This document shows, piece after piece, positions 7,595-16,045 of a DNA stretch of 64,000 nt; positions within the stretch are counted from its first letter, which is position 1, and every line of letters begins with the position of its first letter. The notes below the pieces were generated by a model, which was not told where the DNA came from, did not search any database, and saw nothing but the letters and a program-made list of their open reading frames with translations. Both the position numbers and the translations under genes were made by a program. Origin of the DNA: Kocuria soli (lineage in GTDB: Bacteria; Actinomycetota; Actinomycetes; Actinomycetales; Micrococcaceae); contig NZ_RKMF01000010.1 of assembly GCF_003797835.1 (NCBI RefSeq), positions 85,173-149,172 of the forward strand, given 5' to 3'.

Positions 7595-8932
7595 TCAGGC
7601 AACCCACCAGGCAGCCACCGCACGTCTCAGGGAGTACAGGTCTTGGACGTGAACCATCTCCCGGGCGGAGTGCATGGACAGCAGCCCGACGCCGACGTCC
7701 AGCGTTCGGATGCCCAGCCGCGCTGCGGTGATCGGGCCGATCGTGGACCCACAGGGCACCGCGTTGTGGGAGACGAACTCCTGTGTGGGCACGCCTGCAG
7801 ACTGGCAGGCCAGCGCCCACTGCGCCGCACCCTCCGCGTCCGTGGTGTAGTGCTGATCGGCGTTGATCTTCAGCAGAGGGCCGCCACCGGGGACGGGCCG
7901 GTTGGCAGGGTCGTGGTGACCCGGGTAGTTGGGGTGGACCAGGTGCCCGGCGTCCGCGGACAGGCATGACGACGACGCCCACTGGGCCCGGCGTCGGTCC
8001 TCCGACCAGTCGTGGGCCGCACCGATCCGGACCAGGACGTCCTCGAGGAACGGCCCGGCCGCGCCGGATCTGGTTCTGGACCCCACTTCCTCGTGGTCGA
8101 AAGCCGCCAGGACCGTGGTGGTCCGCAGGTTCTCGAATTCCTCCGCCCGGTCGATCATCGCCGTGAGGCCGGCGTGCACGGAACTCAGGTTGTCCAGACG
8201 GCCCGAGGCCAGGAACTCACCGTGGGCACCGAAACGCCGGGGCTCCTGCCCGTCGGCCAGGACCACGTCCCAGCCCAGGATGTCTTCGGGTGCCACCGCC
8301 CCGTCGGCCACGTGGGAGCCGAGGTAGGCCAGAACGTCCCCCGCGGTCCGGCCGCAGCCCCACACCGGTTGGGTGTGCTGCTGCGGGTCCAACGTGAGCC
8401 CCTTGTTCGCCCCACGGTCCAGGTGGATGGCCAACTGCGGAATGCGCGCCACGGGGTCGGTGGCCACCGTGCAGGTCCTGGTTCCGTCCCCGTCCCGGAC
8501 GGTGAGTCTCCCGGCCAGGCGCAGTTCACGGTCCAGCCAGGAGTTCAGCAGCGGACCGCCGTAGACCTCCACGCCCAACTGCCACCAGGGGCTCATTCCC
8601 GTACCCGGGTGCGGCTTGAGTTTGAACGACGGCGAATCGGTGTGGGTGCCCAGGATGCGGAACCCGGCGGGCTCCTGGGGGTCGCCCGCGGGAGCGATCC
8701 AGGCGATGAAGGCCCCGTCCCTGACCGTGTAGTGCCGACCGGTGGCGACCTCAGACCCCCAGGGCCGGGTCTCTTCGAGCCGGGTGAAGCCCGCGGACTC
8801 GAGCCGCCGAGCGGCCGCCTCCACGGCGTGGTAGGAGCTCGGGGCTTCCGTGACGAAGCGTCCGAGGTCCTCGGCGTGGTCCACCGCAAGCGGGTCGATC
8901 GGCGTTGCCTGCACCGGGGATGTGTGGGTCAC
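7595..8932 (-). CDS. M18-family aminopeptidase
   Basis: A zinc aminopeptidase of family M18 (445 residues), expected to remove N-terminal acidic or neutral residues from peptides in the cytoplasm. Metal-ligand and catalytic motifs are ILGTHTDSPSF, AAFDHEEVGS and ADAGHLVHPNY, then VSHNAVPCGSTIGPI near the C-terminus. I chose GTG 8932, which overlaps the upstream stop as GTGA and has AGGAAGG about 10 bases before it. A start at 8953 would add seven residues. It is coupled to the CPBP protease gene. Confidence 0.86.
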   Translation of the reverse strand: MTHTSPVQATPIDPLAVDHAEDLGRFVTEAPSSYHAVEAAARRLESAGFTRLEETRPWGSEVATGRHYTVRDGAFIAWIAPAGDPQEPAGFRILGTHTDSPSFKLKPHPGTGMSPWWQLGVEVYGGPLLNSWLDRELRLAGRLTVRDGDGTRTCTVATDPVARIPQLAIHLDRGANKGLTLDPQQHTQPVWGCGRTAGDVLAYLGSHVADGAVAPEDILGWDVVLADGQEPRRFGAHGEFLASGRLDNLSSVHAGLTAMIDRAEEFENLRTTTVLAAFDHEEVGSRTRSGAAGPFLEDVLVRIGAAHDWSEDRRRAQWASSSCLSADAGHLVHPNYPGHHDPANRPVPGGGPLLKINADQHYTTDAEGAAQWALACQSAGVPTQEFVSHNAVPCGSTIGPITAARLGIRTLDVGVGLLSMHSAREMVHVQDLYSLRRAVAAWWVA

Positions 8933-10431
8933 TGTGACTGGCCTTCCTGCCACGGCGCGGGTGTGCCGTCAGCCTGCTGGGAAAGGGGTCGCGCCATCCA
9001 GACAACCCGGTGGGCGTAGACGGGCGGGTTGGTTCCGGGGACCGGTTCGAGTTCCGGAGCGGCATAGGCGATCAAGCCCTCGGCCGGGACGAGCCGGAGG
9101 CTCTGGTTCTCGCCGACCTGCCCGGGGTCTACGTAGGCCATGGATGCAGGGATCGTGACCGGTACCAGGGGCGGCTGCGCGACAGGCTGGTGGTGTTGCG
9201 CGAATTGAGCGGGTTGCGGCGGCTGACCGGGCCCGAAGCCGCCGACACTCTGGTAGGCGCCGGGAGCCTGATGGTGTGGGGCCGGCGCATAGTGACCCGG
9301 CGCGTACGGGTAGCCGACGGGCGCGTAGGCGGCGCGGACCCGGTCGTACCAGGCGTCTTGATCCTTCTTGGGCCACACGATCGCGTGGCGGCTGCGCGCC
9401 ACACGTCCGGCGCGGGAGAGCAGCAGGACGAGCAGACCGTAAACCAGTTCGATCACGAAGATCACGCCGAACCCCATGAACCCCACGGAACTCTCCGAGG
9501 CCTGCGTGGGATCGGAAGGCCACAGAACGCTGGTCACGGTCACCACCATGTTGTTGACCACGTGCAGGCTGATGGCGGCCTCCAGCCCGCCGGTGCGCCA
9601 CGTGATGAAGCCCGCGACGACGGCCATCCAGAGCACCGAGAGCTGACCCCACACGTCGTACATGTGGCCCAGCATGAACACGGGTGCCGGGAGCAGGATG
9701 GCCCAGGCGGGGTTCTTGAGCCACCGACCGATCGCCTGGGCGAGATAGCCGCGGAAGACGAGTTCCTCCGCGGTGCACTGGATGGGCACCACCAGGAAAC
9801 CCATGATCAGGGTGAGCCACCACAAAGGGTGGCGCTGGACGGTCGCCGTGGCTTCGCCACCGCCTGCACCTGCCAGGGCCACTTCCAGCACGGTCATCAG
9901 GCCGTAGATCAGCACGAACACGGCCGTGGCCAGTCCCATGGTGGTCAACAGCCACTTCCAGCGGATCCGGCCGGTGACAGACCAGATCAACCCGAGCGGC
10001 CGGGGCCGCAGGAGCCATCGCATGAACAGGACCACGGGCATCCAGATGGCCACGGACCCGAAGAGGAACAGGAAGATCCATGGATTGGTCATGTCCATCT
10101 GTTCCGCGTCCGTGGAACTCATGTCCATGAAGAACGAATCTGCGCCCAGGATCAGTGCGACGATCGCGGCACCGATAGCGAACACGATGGTCACCAGCAT
10201 GATCCCGGCCACCAGGGCACCGCCCTCGGCCAGGGGTGACCATCGCCGGTGCTTGGGATCGGACAGAGCAAGCCGGTGGTAGGCGAGGTCACGGTAGTGG
10301 GCGCCGGTCGGCAGGCCGGTCCGGGGGTCCAGGGGCGGCAGCGACGGCGGAGGAGGTGTGGTGGGACCGGGAGCCGCAGTCCAAGAACTCGGCACTGTGG
10401 CTGGGGGAAACACCCCGGTCTGAGTTGTCAT
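8929..10431 (-). CDS. CPBP-family intramembrane metalloprotease
   Basis: A 500-residue membrane protein with a Pro-rich N-terminus, several transmembrane segments and the three motifs of the CPBP/Abi (CAAX-protease-like) family: EELVFRGYL (EExxxR), FMLGH (FxxxH) and HVVNN (HxxxN). After the membrane core there is a long cytoplasmic tail rich in Tyr, Pro, His and Gln (residues about 375-450), which is unusual for the core family. Roles of relatives range from bacteriocin self-immunity to protein processing; none can be assigned here. ATG 10431 is preferred over an upstream in-frame start at 10503. Confidence 0.82.
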   Translation of the reverse strand: MTTQTGVFPPATVPSSWTAAPGPTTPPPPSLPPLDPRTGLPTGAHYRDLAYHRLALSDPKHRRWSPLAEGGALVAGIMLVTIVFAIGAAIVALILGADSFFMDMSSTDAEQMDMTNPWIFLFLFGSVAIWMPVVLFMRWLLRPRPLGLIWSVTGRIRWKWLLTTMGLATAVFVLIYGLMTVLEVALAGAGGGEATATVQRHPLWWLTLIMGFLVVPIQCTAEELVFRGYLAQAIGRWLKNPAWAILLPAPVFMLGHMYDVWGQLSVLWMAVVAGFITWRTGGLEAAISLHVVNNMVVTVTSVLWPSDPTQASESSVGFMGFGVIFVIELVYGLLVLLLSRAGRVARSRHAIVWPKKDQDAWYDRVRAAYAPVGYPYAPGHYAPAPHHQAPGAYQSVGGFGPGQPPQPAQFAQHHQPVAQPPLVPVTIPASMAYVDPGQVGENQSLRLVPAEGLIAYAAPELEPVPGTNPPVYAHRVVWMARPLSQQADGTPAPWQEGQSQ

Positions 10432-10516
10432 GTGTTCACCGTATCCAAGTCGGGAGACACCCGAATCACCCCTTTGAACGATTACCGAAACGATTACCGG
10501 CACCTCGGCCCAAGGG

Positions 10517-11272
10517 CTACCGGGCGAAGACTCGCACGAACTCCCGCAGGAGCAAGGACGGGACGTGCACCTTCGGGCCGTCCTTGACGTGTTGCTTCAC
10601 CGATTCGGCGTCCTCCAGGCGGAAGTAGCCGTGGTGCTTGTAGGCCTCGATACGTCCGATCAGCGCGGGTTCGTCCAGTTCGGGGTGGAACTGTGTGGCG
10701 TAGGCGTGCGTGCCCACCCGGAACATCTGCACGGGGCAGGTCTCCCCCGTGGCCAGCAGCACGGCGTTGGGCGGCAGCTCCCGAATCGCCTCCTTGTGTC
10801 CCACGAAAGCGTGGAACCGCCGGGGCAGGGCGGCCAGCAGCGGGTCCCGGGCGCCGTCGTCGGTCACCGTGACCTCGATGGCGCCGACGTCCTCCCCGTA
10901 GGTGCCGTCCACGATGCCACCCTGATGTACGCCCAAGGTCCCGACGCCGTAGCAGGCACCGAAGAACGGAATCCGGTCCGCCATGACGCGGTCCAGCAGC
11001 TCGCCCAGGGACAGTTCGACGCGGACCTGAGTGGCGGACTTCTCGGCCTGCGGCAGGGAGGTGTTGAAGGGCGAACCGCCCACCAGGACCCCCGAGTAGC
11101 GGCTCAGGTCCAGGGCCGCGAGTTCACGGGAGGCTTCTTCGCCCTGCTCGAGCCGCAGCCTGTGGAGCTGGCTCGGTTCCAGGCCCGCGAAGCGGCACAT
11201 GGTCTCGTGTTCCTCGTCCGCAATGGTGTCTTCGGGACGGGTGGAGACCAGCAGGAACGGCAGCATGGTCAC
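10517..11272 (-). CDS. Class I glutamine amidotransferase-like protein
   Basis: A 251-residue stand-alone GATase1 domain resembling the glutaminase half of GMP synthase. The nucleophile elbow is FFGACYGVGTLG and the His-Glu pair is QFHPELDEP. Such free-standing proteins are usually annotated as GMP synthase-like amidotransferases with unknown acceptor. The gene lies 15 bases downstream of fdhD on the same strand and may be co-transcribed. Confidence 0.82.
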   Translation of the reverse strand: MTMLPFLLVSTRPEDTIADEEHETMCRFAGLEPSQLHRLRLEQGEEASRELAALDLSRYSGVLVGGSPFNTSLPQAEKSATQVRVELSLGELLDRVMADRIPFFGACYGVGTLGVHQGGIVDGTYGEDVGAIEVTVTDDGARDPLLAALPRRFHAFVGHKEAIRELPPNAVLLATGETCPVQMFRVGTHAYATQFHPELDEPALIGRIEAYKHHGYFRLEDAESVKQHVKDGPKVHVPSLLLREFVRVFAR

Positions 11273-11287
11273 ACTGTAGTGGCGCGT

Positions 11288-12199
11288 TCAGTCGCCCACG
11301 CAGGATGTGTCGATCCGTTGCCCGCCCGCGTAGATGTTCGCCCCCGTGCCCCGGTTGAAGCCCACCAGCGTCAGTCCCGTCCGATCCGCGACGTCCACTG
11401 CCAGCGCGGAGGGGGCGGAGACGGCCGAGAGCATGGGAATGCCCGCCATCACGGCCTTCTGGACCAGTTCGAAGGAGGCTCTGGCCGAGACCTGCAGGAC
11501 CGTCCCGGTCAACGGCAGCAGGTCCTGCTCGAGGGCCCACCCGACTACCTTGTCCACGGCGTTGTGCCGCCCCACGTCCTCGCGGACGCACAGGAGTTCG
11601 GGCTCCCCGCTGCCCACGAGGCCGGGCCCCACACCGGCGTCGGGCTCGTCACCGGCGTCGGGCATCCGGAACAATGCGGCCGCGTGCACGCCCCCGGTCG
11701 AGGAGAACAACCGCTGTTCGGCTCGCAGCCGGTCGGGCAGCCCCAGGACGGTGGCAAGGTCCACCGTGAGCGGGTCCGTGAGCGGCTCGTACGGGGAGAC
11801 CTTGAGGACGCCGTCCATCGAGGCCGTGCCGCACACCCCGCAGGACGACGACGTGTAGACCTCCCGGCGACCGCGATCCGCCCGGGCCGCGACCTCCGGG
11901 GGCAGTTGGACGTCGACCACGTTGTAGTCACGCATGCCTTCGGCGTCGATGCCCGAGCGGTAATCCATCCGCAGAATCTCGGACTGGGAGCCCAGCACGC
12001 CCTCGGAGACCAGGAACCCGGCGACCATGGCGAAGTCGTGACCGGGCGTCCGCATGGTGACCGCGAAGGACTCCCCGTTGAGCCGGATCTCCAGCGGCTC
12101 CTCCCCCACCAGGGTGTCCGCGCGGGTACTTTCCCACAGGCGGCCTTCCTGGTCGGTGCGGATGCGCTGTACGCGGCGCCGCTGGGTCGAACGCGTCAC
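11288..12199 (-). CDS. fdhD: Formate dehydrogenase accessory sulfurtransferase FdhD
   Basis: FdhD passes sulfur from a cysteine desulfurase to the molybdenum cofactor of formate dehydrogenases. The protein (303 residues) has the typical PGHDFAMVAGFLVSEGVL stretch and the catalytic CGVCG motif in YTSSSCGVCGTASMDG, then VGRHNAVDKVVG. The start is GTG 12199, 18 bases after the ptsI stop. No formate dehydrogenase gene is in this window; the client enzyme must lie elsewhere. Confidence 0.92.
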   Translation of the reverse strand: MTRSTQRRRVQRIRTDQEGRLWESTRADTLVGEEPLEIRLNGESFAVTMRTPGHDFAMVAGFLVSEGVLGSQSEILRMDYRSGIDAEGMRDYNVVDVQLPPEVAARADRGRREVYTSSSCGVCGTASMDGVLKVSPYEPLTDPLTVDLATVLGLPDRLRAEQRLFSSTGGVHAAALFRMPDAGDEPDAGVGPGLVGSGEPELLCVREDVGRHNAVDKVVGWALEQDLLPLTGTVLQVSARASFELVQKAVMAGIPMLSAVSAPSALAVDVADRTGLTLVGFNRGTGANIYAGGQRIDTSCVGD

Positions 12200-12217
12200 G
12201 GGTGCCTCAGACCGCCC

Positions 12218-13948
12218 TCACTTGCCGCCCTTGATGATGTCGAAAGCAGAGTCCCTGGCCGCCTGGGCGGTCGGTGCGGACACCGCGGCCTCGGCGGCGC
12301 GGGCGATCTGCTCGTCCGTCGCCTGACCCAGCTGGACGCCGACGGCGGCCAGGGCCGGTGCGGCAGCGGACAGCGAGGTCACGCCGAGGCCCACGAGCAC
12401 GCAGGCCAGCAGCGGGTCGGCCGCGGCCTCACCGCACACTCCCACGGGCTTGTCCGCGCGCTGTCCGGCGTCTGCTGCCATCTTGATGAGCTTGAGCACG
12501 GCGGGCTGCCAGGGGTCCGTGAGCTGAGAAAGCTGCGAGGCCATGCGGTCGGCGGCCATGGCGTACTGGGTCAGATCGTTCGTGCCGATCGAGAAGAACT
12601 CCACGTGCTTGAGCAGTTCGTCCCCGAGCAGTGCCGCGGACGGGACCTCGATCATGACGCCGGGGATCAGACCGCGGTCGCGGCACAGCTTGCCGTACCA
12701 CTCCGCTTCCTCGACGGTGGCGATCATGGGGGCCATGACCCACGGTTTGGCACCGGTGCCCTTGACGGCTTCTGCGACGGCGTCCAGCTGGCGTTCCAGG
12801 ACTCCGGGCTCGTCGAAGGCGATGCGCACGCCGCGCACGCCCAGGGAGGGGTTCGGTTCGTCCGGCATGGTGGCGAAAGCCAGCGGCTTGTCTGAACCCG
12901 CGTCCAGGGTCCGGACCACGACCTTCTGGTCGTGGAAGGCCTCGAAGACCTCCCGGTAGATCCCGGCCTGGGTCTCCACGGAAGGTTCGGACTGGGCGGA
13001 GAGGAAGCAGAGCTCCGTACGGAACAGACCGACACCCTCGGGCAGGCCGGTTGCCGCGGCGGTCCGGGCACCGGCCCCGTCCTGCACGTTGGCCAGCAGT
13101 TGGACCCGCGTGCCGTCAGCGGTGACGGCGGGGCCGGTCCAGGACCTGATCTTGGCCTGGACCTCGGCGGACTCCTTGGCACGGGCCTCCGCCTTGAGCG
13201 GATCCGGGGTGGTCTCGATCTCACCGGCCTCGCCGTCGATCAGGATCAAGGAACCGTCCTGGATCTGGGTGAGCGCCGAGCCCGCGCCCACGACGCAGGG
13301 GATGCCGAACTGCCGCGCGATGATCGCGGTGTGGCTGGTCTTGCCGCCCAGCTGCGTCACGATGCCGCGGACCAGCTCCGGATCCAGGCCGGCGGTGTCA
13401 GCGGGGGCCAGGTCCTCGGCGAGCAGAATCACCGGCTCCTCCGGGGACGGGACACCCGGTTCGGGCTCGCCGCGCAGTTCGGCGACCACACGGTCGCGGA
13501 TGTCCTTGAGGTCCGTGGTGCGCTCGGCCATGAGCCCACCGATCTTCTCGAACTTGGCAACAAAAGTGTCGGTTGCACGCACGGTGGCAACAACTGCGGT
13601 GGTGCCCGAATCGATGTGTTTGGCCACGGCGCGGCGCCATCCCTTGTCCGTGACCAGGGCTGCGGTGGCCTCCAGAACCTCGGCGGCGTGGCCCTCGGCC
13701 TTCTCCGAACGCCCCTTCAGACGGTCCGCCACGGTGGCCGCCGCGACGTCGAAACGTTCCTTCTGCTCGTCGCGTTCGGCTTCGGGAACCACCGGGCCGT
13801 CGGTCGGCAATTGTGGCCGTGGCCTGGCCCAAAGCGCCGGACTGGCCGCGATTCCGGCAACCACGCCGATCCCCAGCAAAGGTGCCGGGGCAGCGTCGGT
13901 GGATTCGCCAGCCGGAGTCGCCGGATCGAAACGGGCATCAACAGACAT
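12218..13948 (-). CDS. ptsI: PTS enzyme I (phosphoenolpyruvate-protein phosphotransferase)
   Basis: Enzyme I takes phosphate from phosphoenolpyruvate and passes it to HPr. The protein has 576 residues from ATG 13948. The phospho-accepting His is about residue 206 in QLGGKTSHTAIIARQ, with Lys where many homologues have Arg. The C-terminal PEP-binding barrel shows FFSIGTNDLTQYAMAADR and the Cys motif VGVCGEAAADP. A GAGGAG site lies about 12 bases before ATG; an in-frame start at 13984 would add an Arg-rich tail. It is divergent from fruR-fruK-fruA, so the intergenic region probably holds promoters for both. Confidence 0.93.
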   Translation of the reverse strand: MSVDARFDPATPAGESTDAAPAPLLGIGVVAGIAASPALWARPRPQLPTDGPVVPEAERDEQKERFDVAAATVADRLKGRSEKAEGHAAEVLEATAALVTDKGWRRAVAKHIDSGTTAVVATVRATDTFVAKFEKIGGLMAERTTDLKDIRDRVVAELRGEPEPGVPSPEEPVILLAEDLAPADTAGLDPELVRGIVTQLGGKTSHTAIIARQFGIPCVVGAGSALTQIQDGSLILIDGEAGEIETTPDPLKAEARAKESAEVQAKIRSWTGPAVTADGTRVQLLANVQDGAGARTAAATGLPEGVGLFRTELCFLSAQSEPSVETQAGIYREVFEAFHDQKVVVRTLDAGSDKPLAFATMPDEPNPSLGVRGVRIAFDEPGVLERQLDAVAEAVKGTGAKPWVMAPMIATVEEAEWYGKLCRDRGLIPGVMIEVPSAALLGDELLKHVEFFSIGTNDLTQYAMAADRMASQLSQLTDPWQPAVLKLIKMAADAGQRADKPVGVCGEAAADPLLACVLVGLGVTSLSAAAPALAAVGVQLGQATDEQIARAAEAAVSAPTAQAARDSAFDIIKGGK

Positions 13949-14040
13949 GGGGAGTGCTCCTCGCCTTCGAGTTCTCCTGCGCACGTGGCAGTGGCGGAAT
14001 CCTCAGGATACGCGGCGCGTGGAACGGGCGACAACAAAGG

Positions 14041-14070
14041 TTGACAAGCAACAGATTCGGGCATGATCAT
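14041..14070 (+). promoter_or_regulatory. Likely sigma-70-type promoter of fruR-fruK-fruA
   Basis: A perfect -35 hexamer TTGACA at 14041-14046 is followed 18 bases later by a weak -10 (GATCAT at 14065-14070). The predicted transcription start falls at or next to the ATG at 14077, so the mRNA could be leaderless. No ribosome site precedes that ATG. Confidence 0.5.
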
Positions 14071-14076
14071 TCACAT

Positions 14077-15027
14077 ATGGGCGTAACAGAGATCACGCCC
14101 GGTGCCCCTGATCCCTCATCCGGTCCGGATCGCACCGGGTCCGACGCCGGCAACGATGCCGGGTCGACCACCCAGGTCCCGGCCGGTGCCCGACCGGGCA
14201 TCGGCGAGCATGATCGTGAGCAACCTCCCGTTCCCGTCATGTACGCGAAGGAACGCCGCCAGGCCATCGTCCGACTGACCGCAGCTCGTGGTCGGGTGTC
14301 GGTGGCGGACCTGGCCGTCACGTTCGCGGTGGCGCCGGAGACCATTCGACGTGACCTTGACGTGCTGGTCCGCTCCGGGCAGGTGGACCGGGTGCACGGC
14401 GGTGCCATCCCTCGTTCGTCGTTCGGCACCATCGAATCCACGGCCCGCGAGCGCCGGACCACCCGCGGGGACGCAAAGGCCGCCATTGCCCGCGCCGCCA
14501 TGGCCTATCTGCCCGAGTCACACGGGAGCATCATCCTGGACGGCGGGACCACCACGGGCGCACTGGGTTCCGAGATCACGCTGCGCTCCGAACAAGACCC
14601 CACCGCCGGCCCACTCACGGTGATCACGGATTCCGTGAGGACCGGCCTGGAGCTCTCCACCACTCGCAGCCTGTCCGTGCACCTGCTGGGCGGCGTCATC
14701 CGCGACGTGACGGAAACGGTGGTGGGCGCCATGGCGCTGACCATGCTCGGCCAGGTCTCCGCGGACGTCGCGTTCCTTGGCACCAACGGACTCTCCGCGG
14801 ACTTCGGTCTCACCACCCCGGACGTCGAGGAAGCCGCCGTCAAGCGGCTCATGACCACCCGCTCCCGCCGATGCATCCTGCTGGCCGACGCGTCCAAGTT
14901 CGATTCGAACTACATGTGCACGTTCGCCGAACTCGAGCAGCTCGATGTCCTGATCACGGATGCCCAGCCGCCTCGGCATCTGGCCCAAGCCCTGAAAGCC
15001 CACGAAATCGAGGTCGTGATCGCATGA
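14077..15027 (+). CDS. fruR: DeoR-family transcriptional regulator of the fructose operon
   Basis: A DeoR-type repressor (316 residues from ATG 14077). The winged-helix DNA-binding part is YAKERRQAIVRLTAARGRVS followed by VAPETIRRDLDVLVRSGQV and the HGGAIPR turn. The C-terminal sensor domain has ILDGGTTTGALG and TNGLSADFGLTTPD, which bind a phosphorylated sugar in this family. The first 54 residues are a low-complexity extension; the conserved part could also start at ATG 14239 (MYAKERR). It overlaps fruK by four bases (ATGA) and probably represses this operon, relieved by fructose 1-phosphate; that ligand is inferred from the neighbours. Confidence 0.85.
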   Translation: MGVTEITPGAPDPSSGPDRTGSDAGNDAGSTTQVPAGARPGIGEHDREQPPVPVMYAKERRQAIVRLTAARGRVSVADLAVTFAVAPETIRRDLDVLVRSGQVDRVHGGAIPRSSFGTIESTARERRTTRGDAKAAIARAAMAYLPESHGSIILDGGTTTGALGSEITLRSEQDPTAGPLTVITDSVRTGLELSTTRSLSVHLLGGVIRDVTETVVGAMALTMLGQVSADVAFLGTNGLSADFGLTTPDVEEAAVKRLMTTRSRRCILLADASKFDSNYMCTFAELEQLDVLITDAQPPRHLAQALKAHEIEVVIA

Positions 15028-15989
15028 TCATCACTTTTACCGCCAACCCCAGCATCGACCGCACGGCGAATCTGTCCGTCGCCCTGGAACGCGGCGGCGT
15101 CAACCGCATCGTGTCCGTCGACGACGGGCCTGGCGGCAAGGGGATCAACGTGTCCCGCGCATTGACGTTGGCCGACGCCCCGACCACGGCGATCTTCCCG
15201 GCACCCGATGGAGATCCCCTGGTCCAGGCCGTCAAGGACGCGGGCGTGGGCTTCGCCCTGGTGGAGACCGACGTGCGTGCCCGCACCAACCTGACGGTCA
15301 CGGAGCCCGACGGCACGACGACGAAGATCAACGAGCCGGGGTCCCCGCTGGACGAGGCCGCACAGCGCGCCTGTATGGACGCGATCCTGGCTGCGGCCGG
15401 TGCCGGTGACTGGGTCGCCCTCTGTGGCTCCCTGCCTCCGGGACCGACCGAGACCTGGTACGCGGACATGGTTGCCGAGTTGAAGCAGGCCGGCCTGGAG
15501 GTCGCCGTCGACACCTCCGATGCACCCCTGATCGCGCTGGCCCAGGACCTGGAAGCCGCTGCCCCGAGCCTGTTGAAGCCCAACGGACTCGAACTGGGGC
15601 AATTGGTCGGCGCTGACGGCCCCGCCATCGAAGCCGCCGCCGAGAACGGGGACTTCCTCCCCGCCGCTCAAGCAGCACGGAAGCTCGTGGATCGCGGGGT
15701 GAGTGCGGTCCTGGCCACGCTCGGAGCCGCGGGGGCGGTCCTGGTGACCGCCGACGGCGCCTGGGTCGGCAACCCGCCGCCCATCACCCCCGTGTCCACC
15801 GTCGGCGCGGGAGATTCCTCCCTGGCCGGTCTGCTGCTGGCCTTCACCCAGGGCCTGGAACCCGCCGAATGTCTGCGTCACGCGGTCGCCTACGGCTCCG
15901 CCGCCACCGCACTGGCCGGCACCGGCGTCCCGGCCCCCGAGCAGGTCGACCTGCAACGCACGCGCGTCACCGAGCTCCCGCTCGACTGA
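15024..15989 (+). CDS. fruK: 1-phosphofructokinase
   Basis: Converts fructose 1-phosphate, the product of the fructose PTS, to fructose 1,6-bisphosphate. The PfkB-fold protein (321 residues) starts MIITFTANPSIDRT, typical of FruK, and carries DDGPGGKGINVSRAL for sugar-phosphate binding and VSTVGAGDSSLAGLLL with the catalytic Asp. The start overlaps the fruR stop (ATGA) and fruA follows 56 bases later. Confidence 0.93.
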   Translation: MIITFTANPSIDRTANLSVALERGGVNRIVSVDDGPGGKGINVSRALTLADAPTTAIFPAPDGDPLVQAVKDAGVGFALVETDVRARTNLTVTEPDGTTTKINEPGSPLDEAAQRACMDAILAAAGAGDWVALCGSLPPGPTETWYADMVAELKQAGLEVAVDTSDAPLIALAQDLEAAAPSLLKPNGLELGQLVGADGPAIEAAAENGDFLPAAQAARKLVDRGVSAVLATLGAAGAVLVTADGAWVGNPPPITPVSTVGAGDSSLAGLLLAFTQGLEPAECLRHAVAYGSAATALAGTGVPAPEQVDLQRTRVTELPLD

Positions 15990-16045
15990 CCCGCCCTTCA
16001 GATCCAGAAGTAACCATCCACAACCCACCGAGCAAGGAATCCTCG

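Noticed and set aside
10565..12895. A 776-codon plus-strand frame across the amidotransferase, fdhD and ptsI genes.
   Set aside because: It is antisense to three genes with full catalytic motifs and has no recognisable domain.
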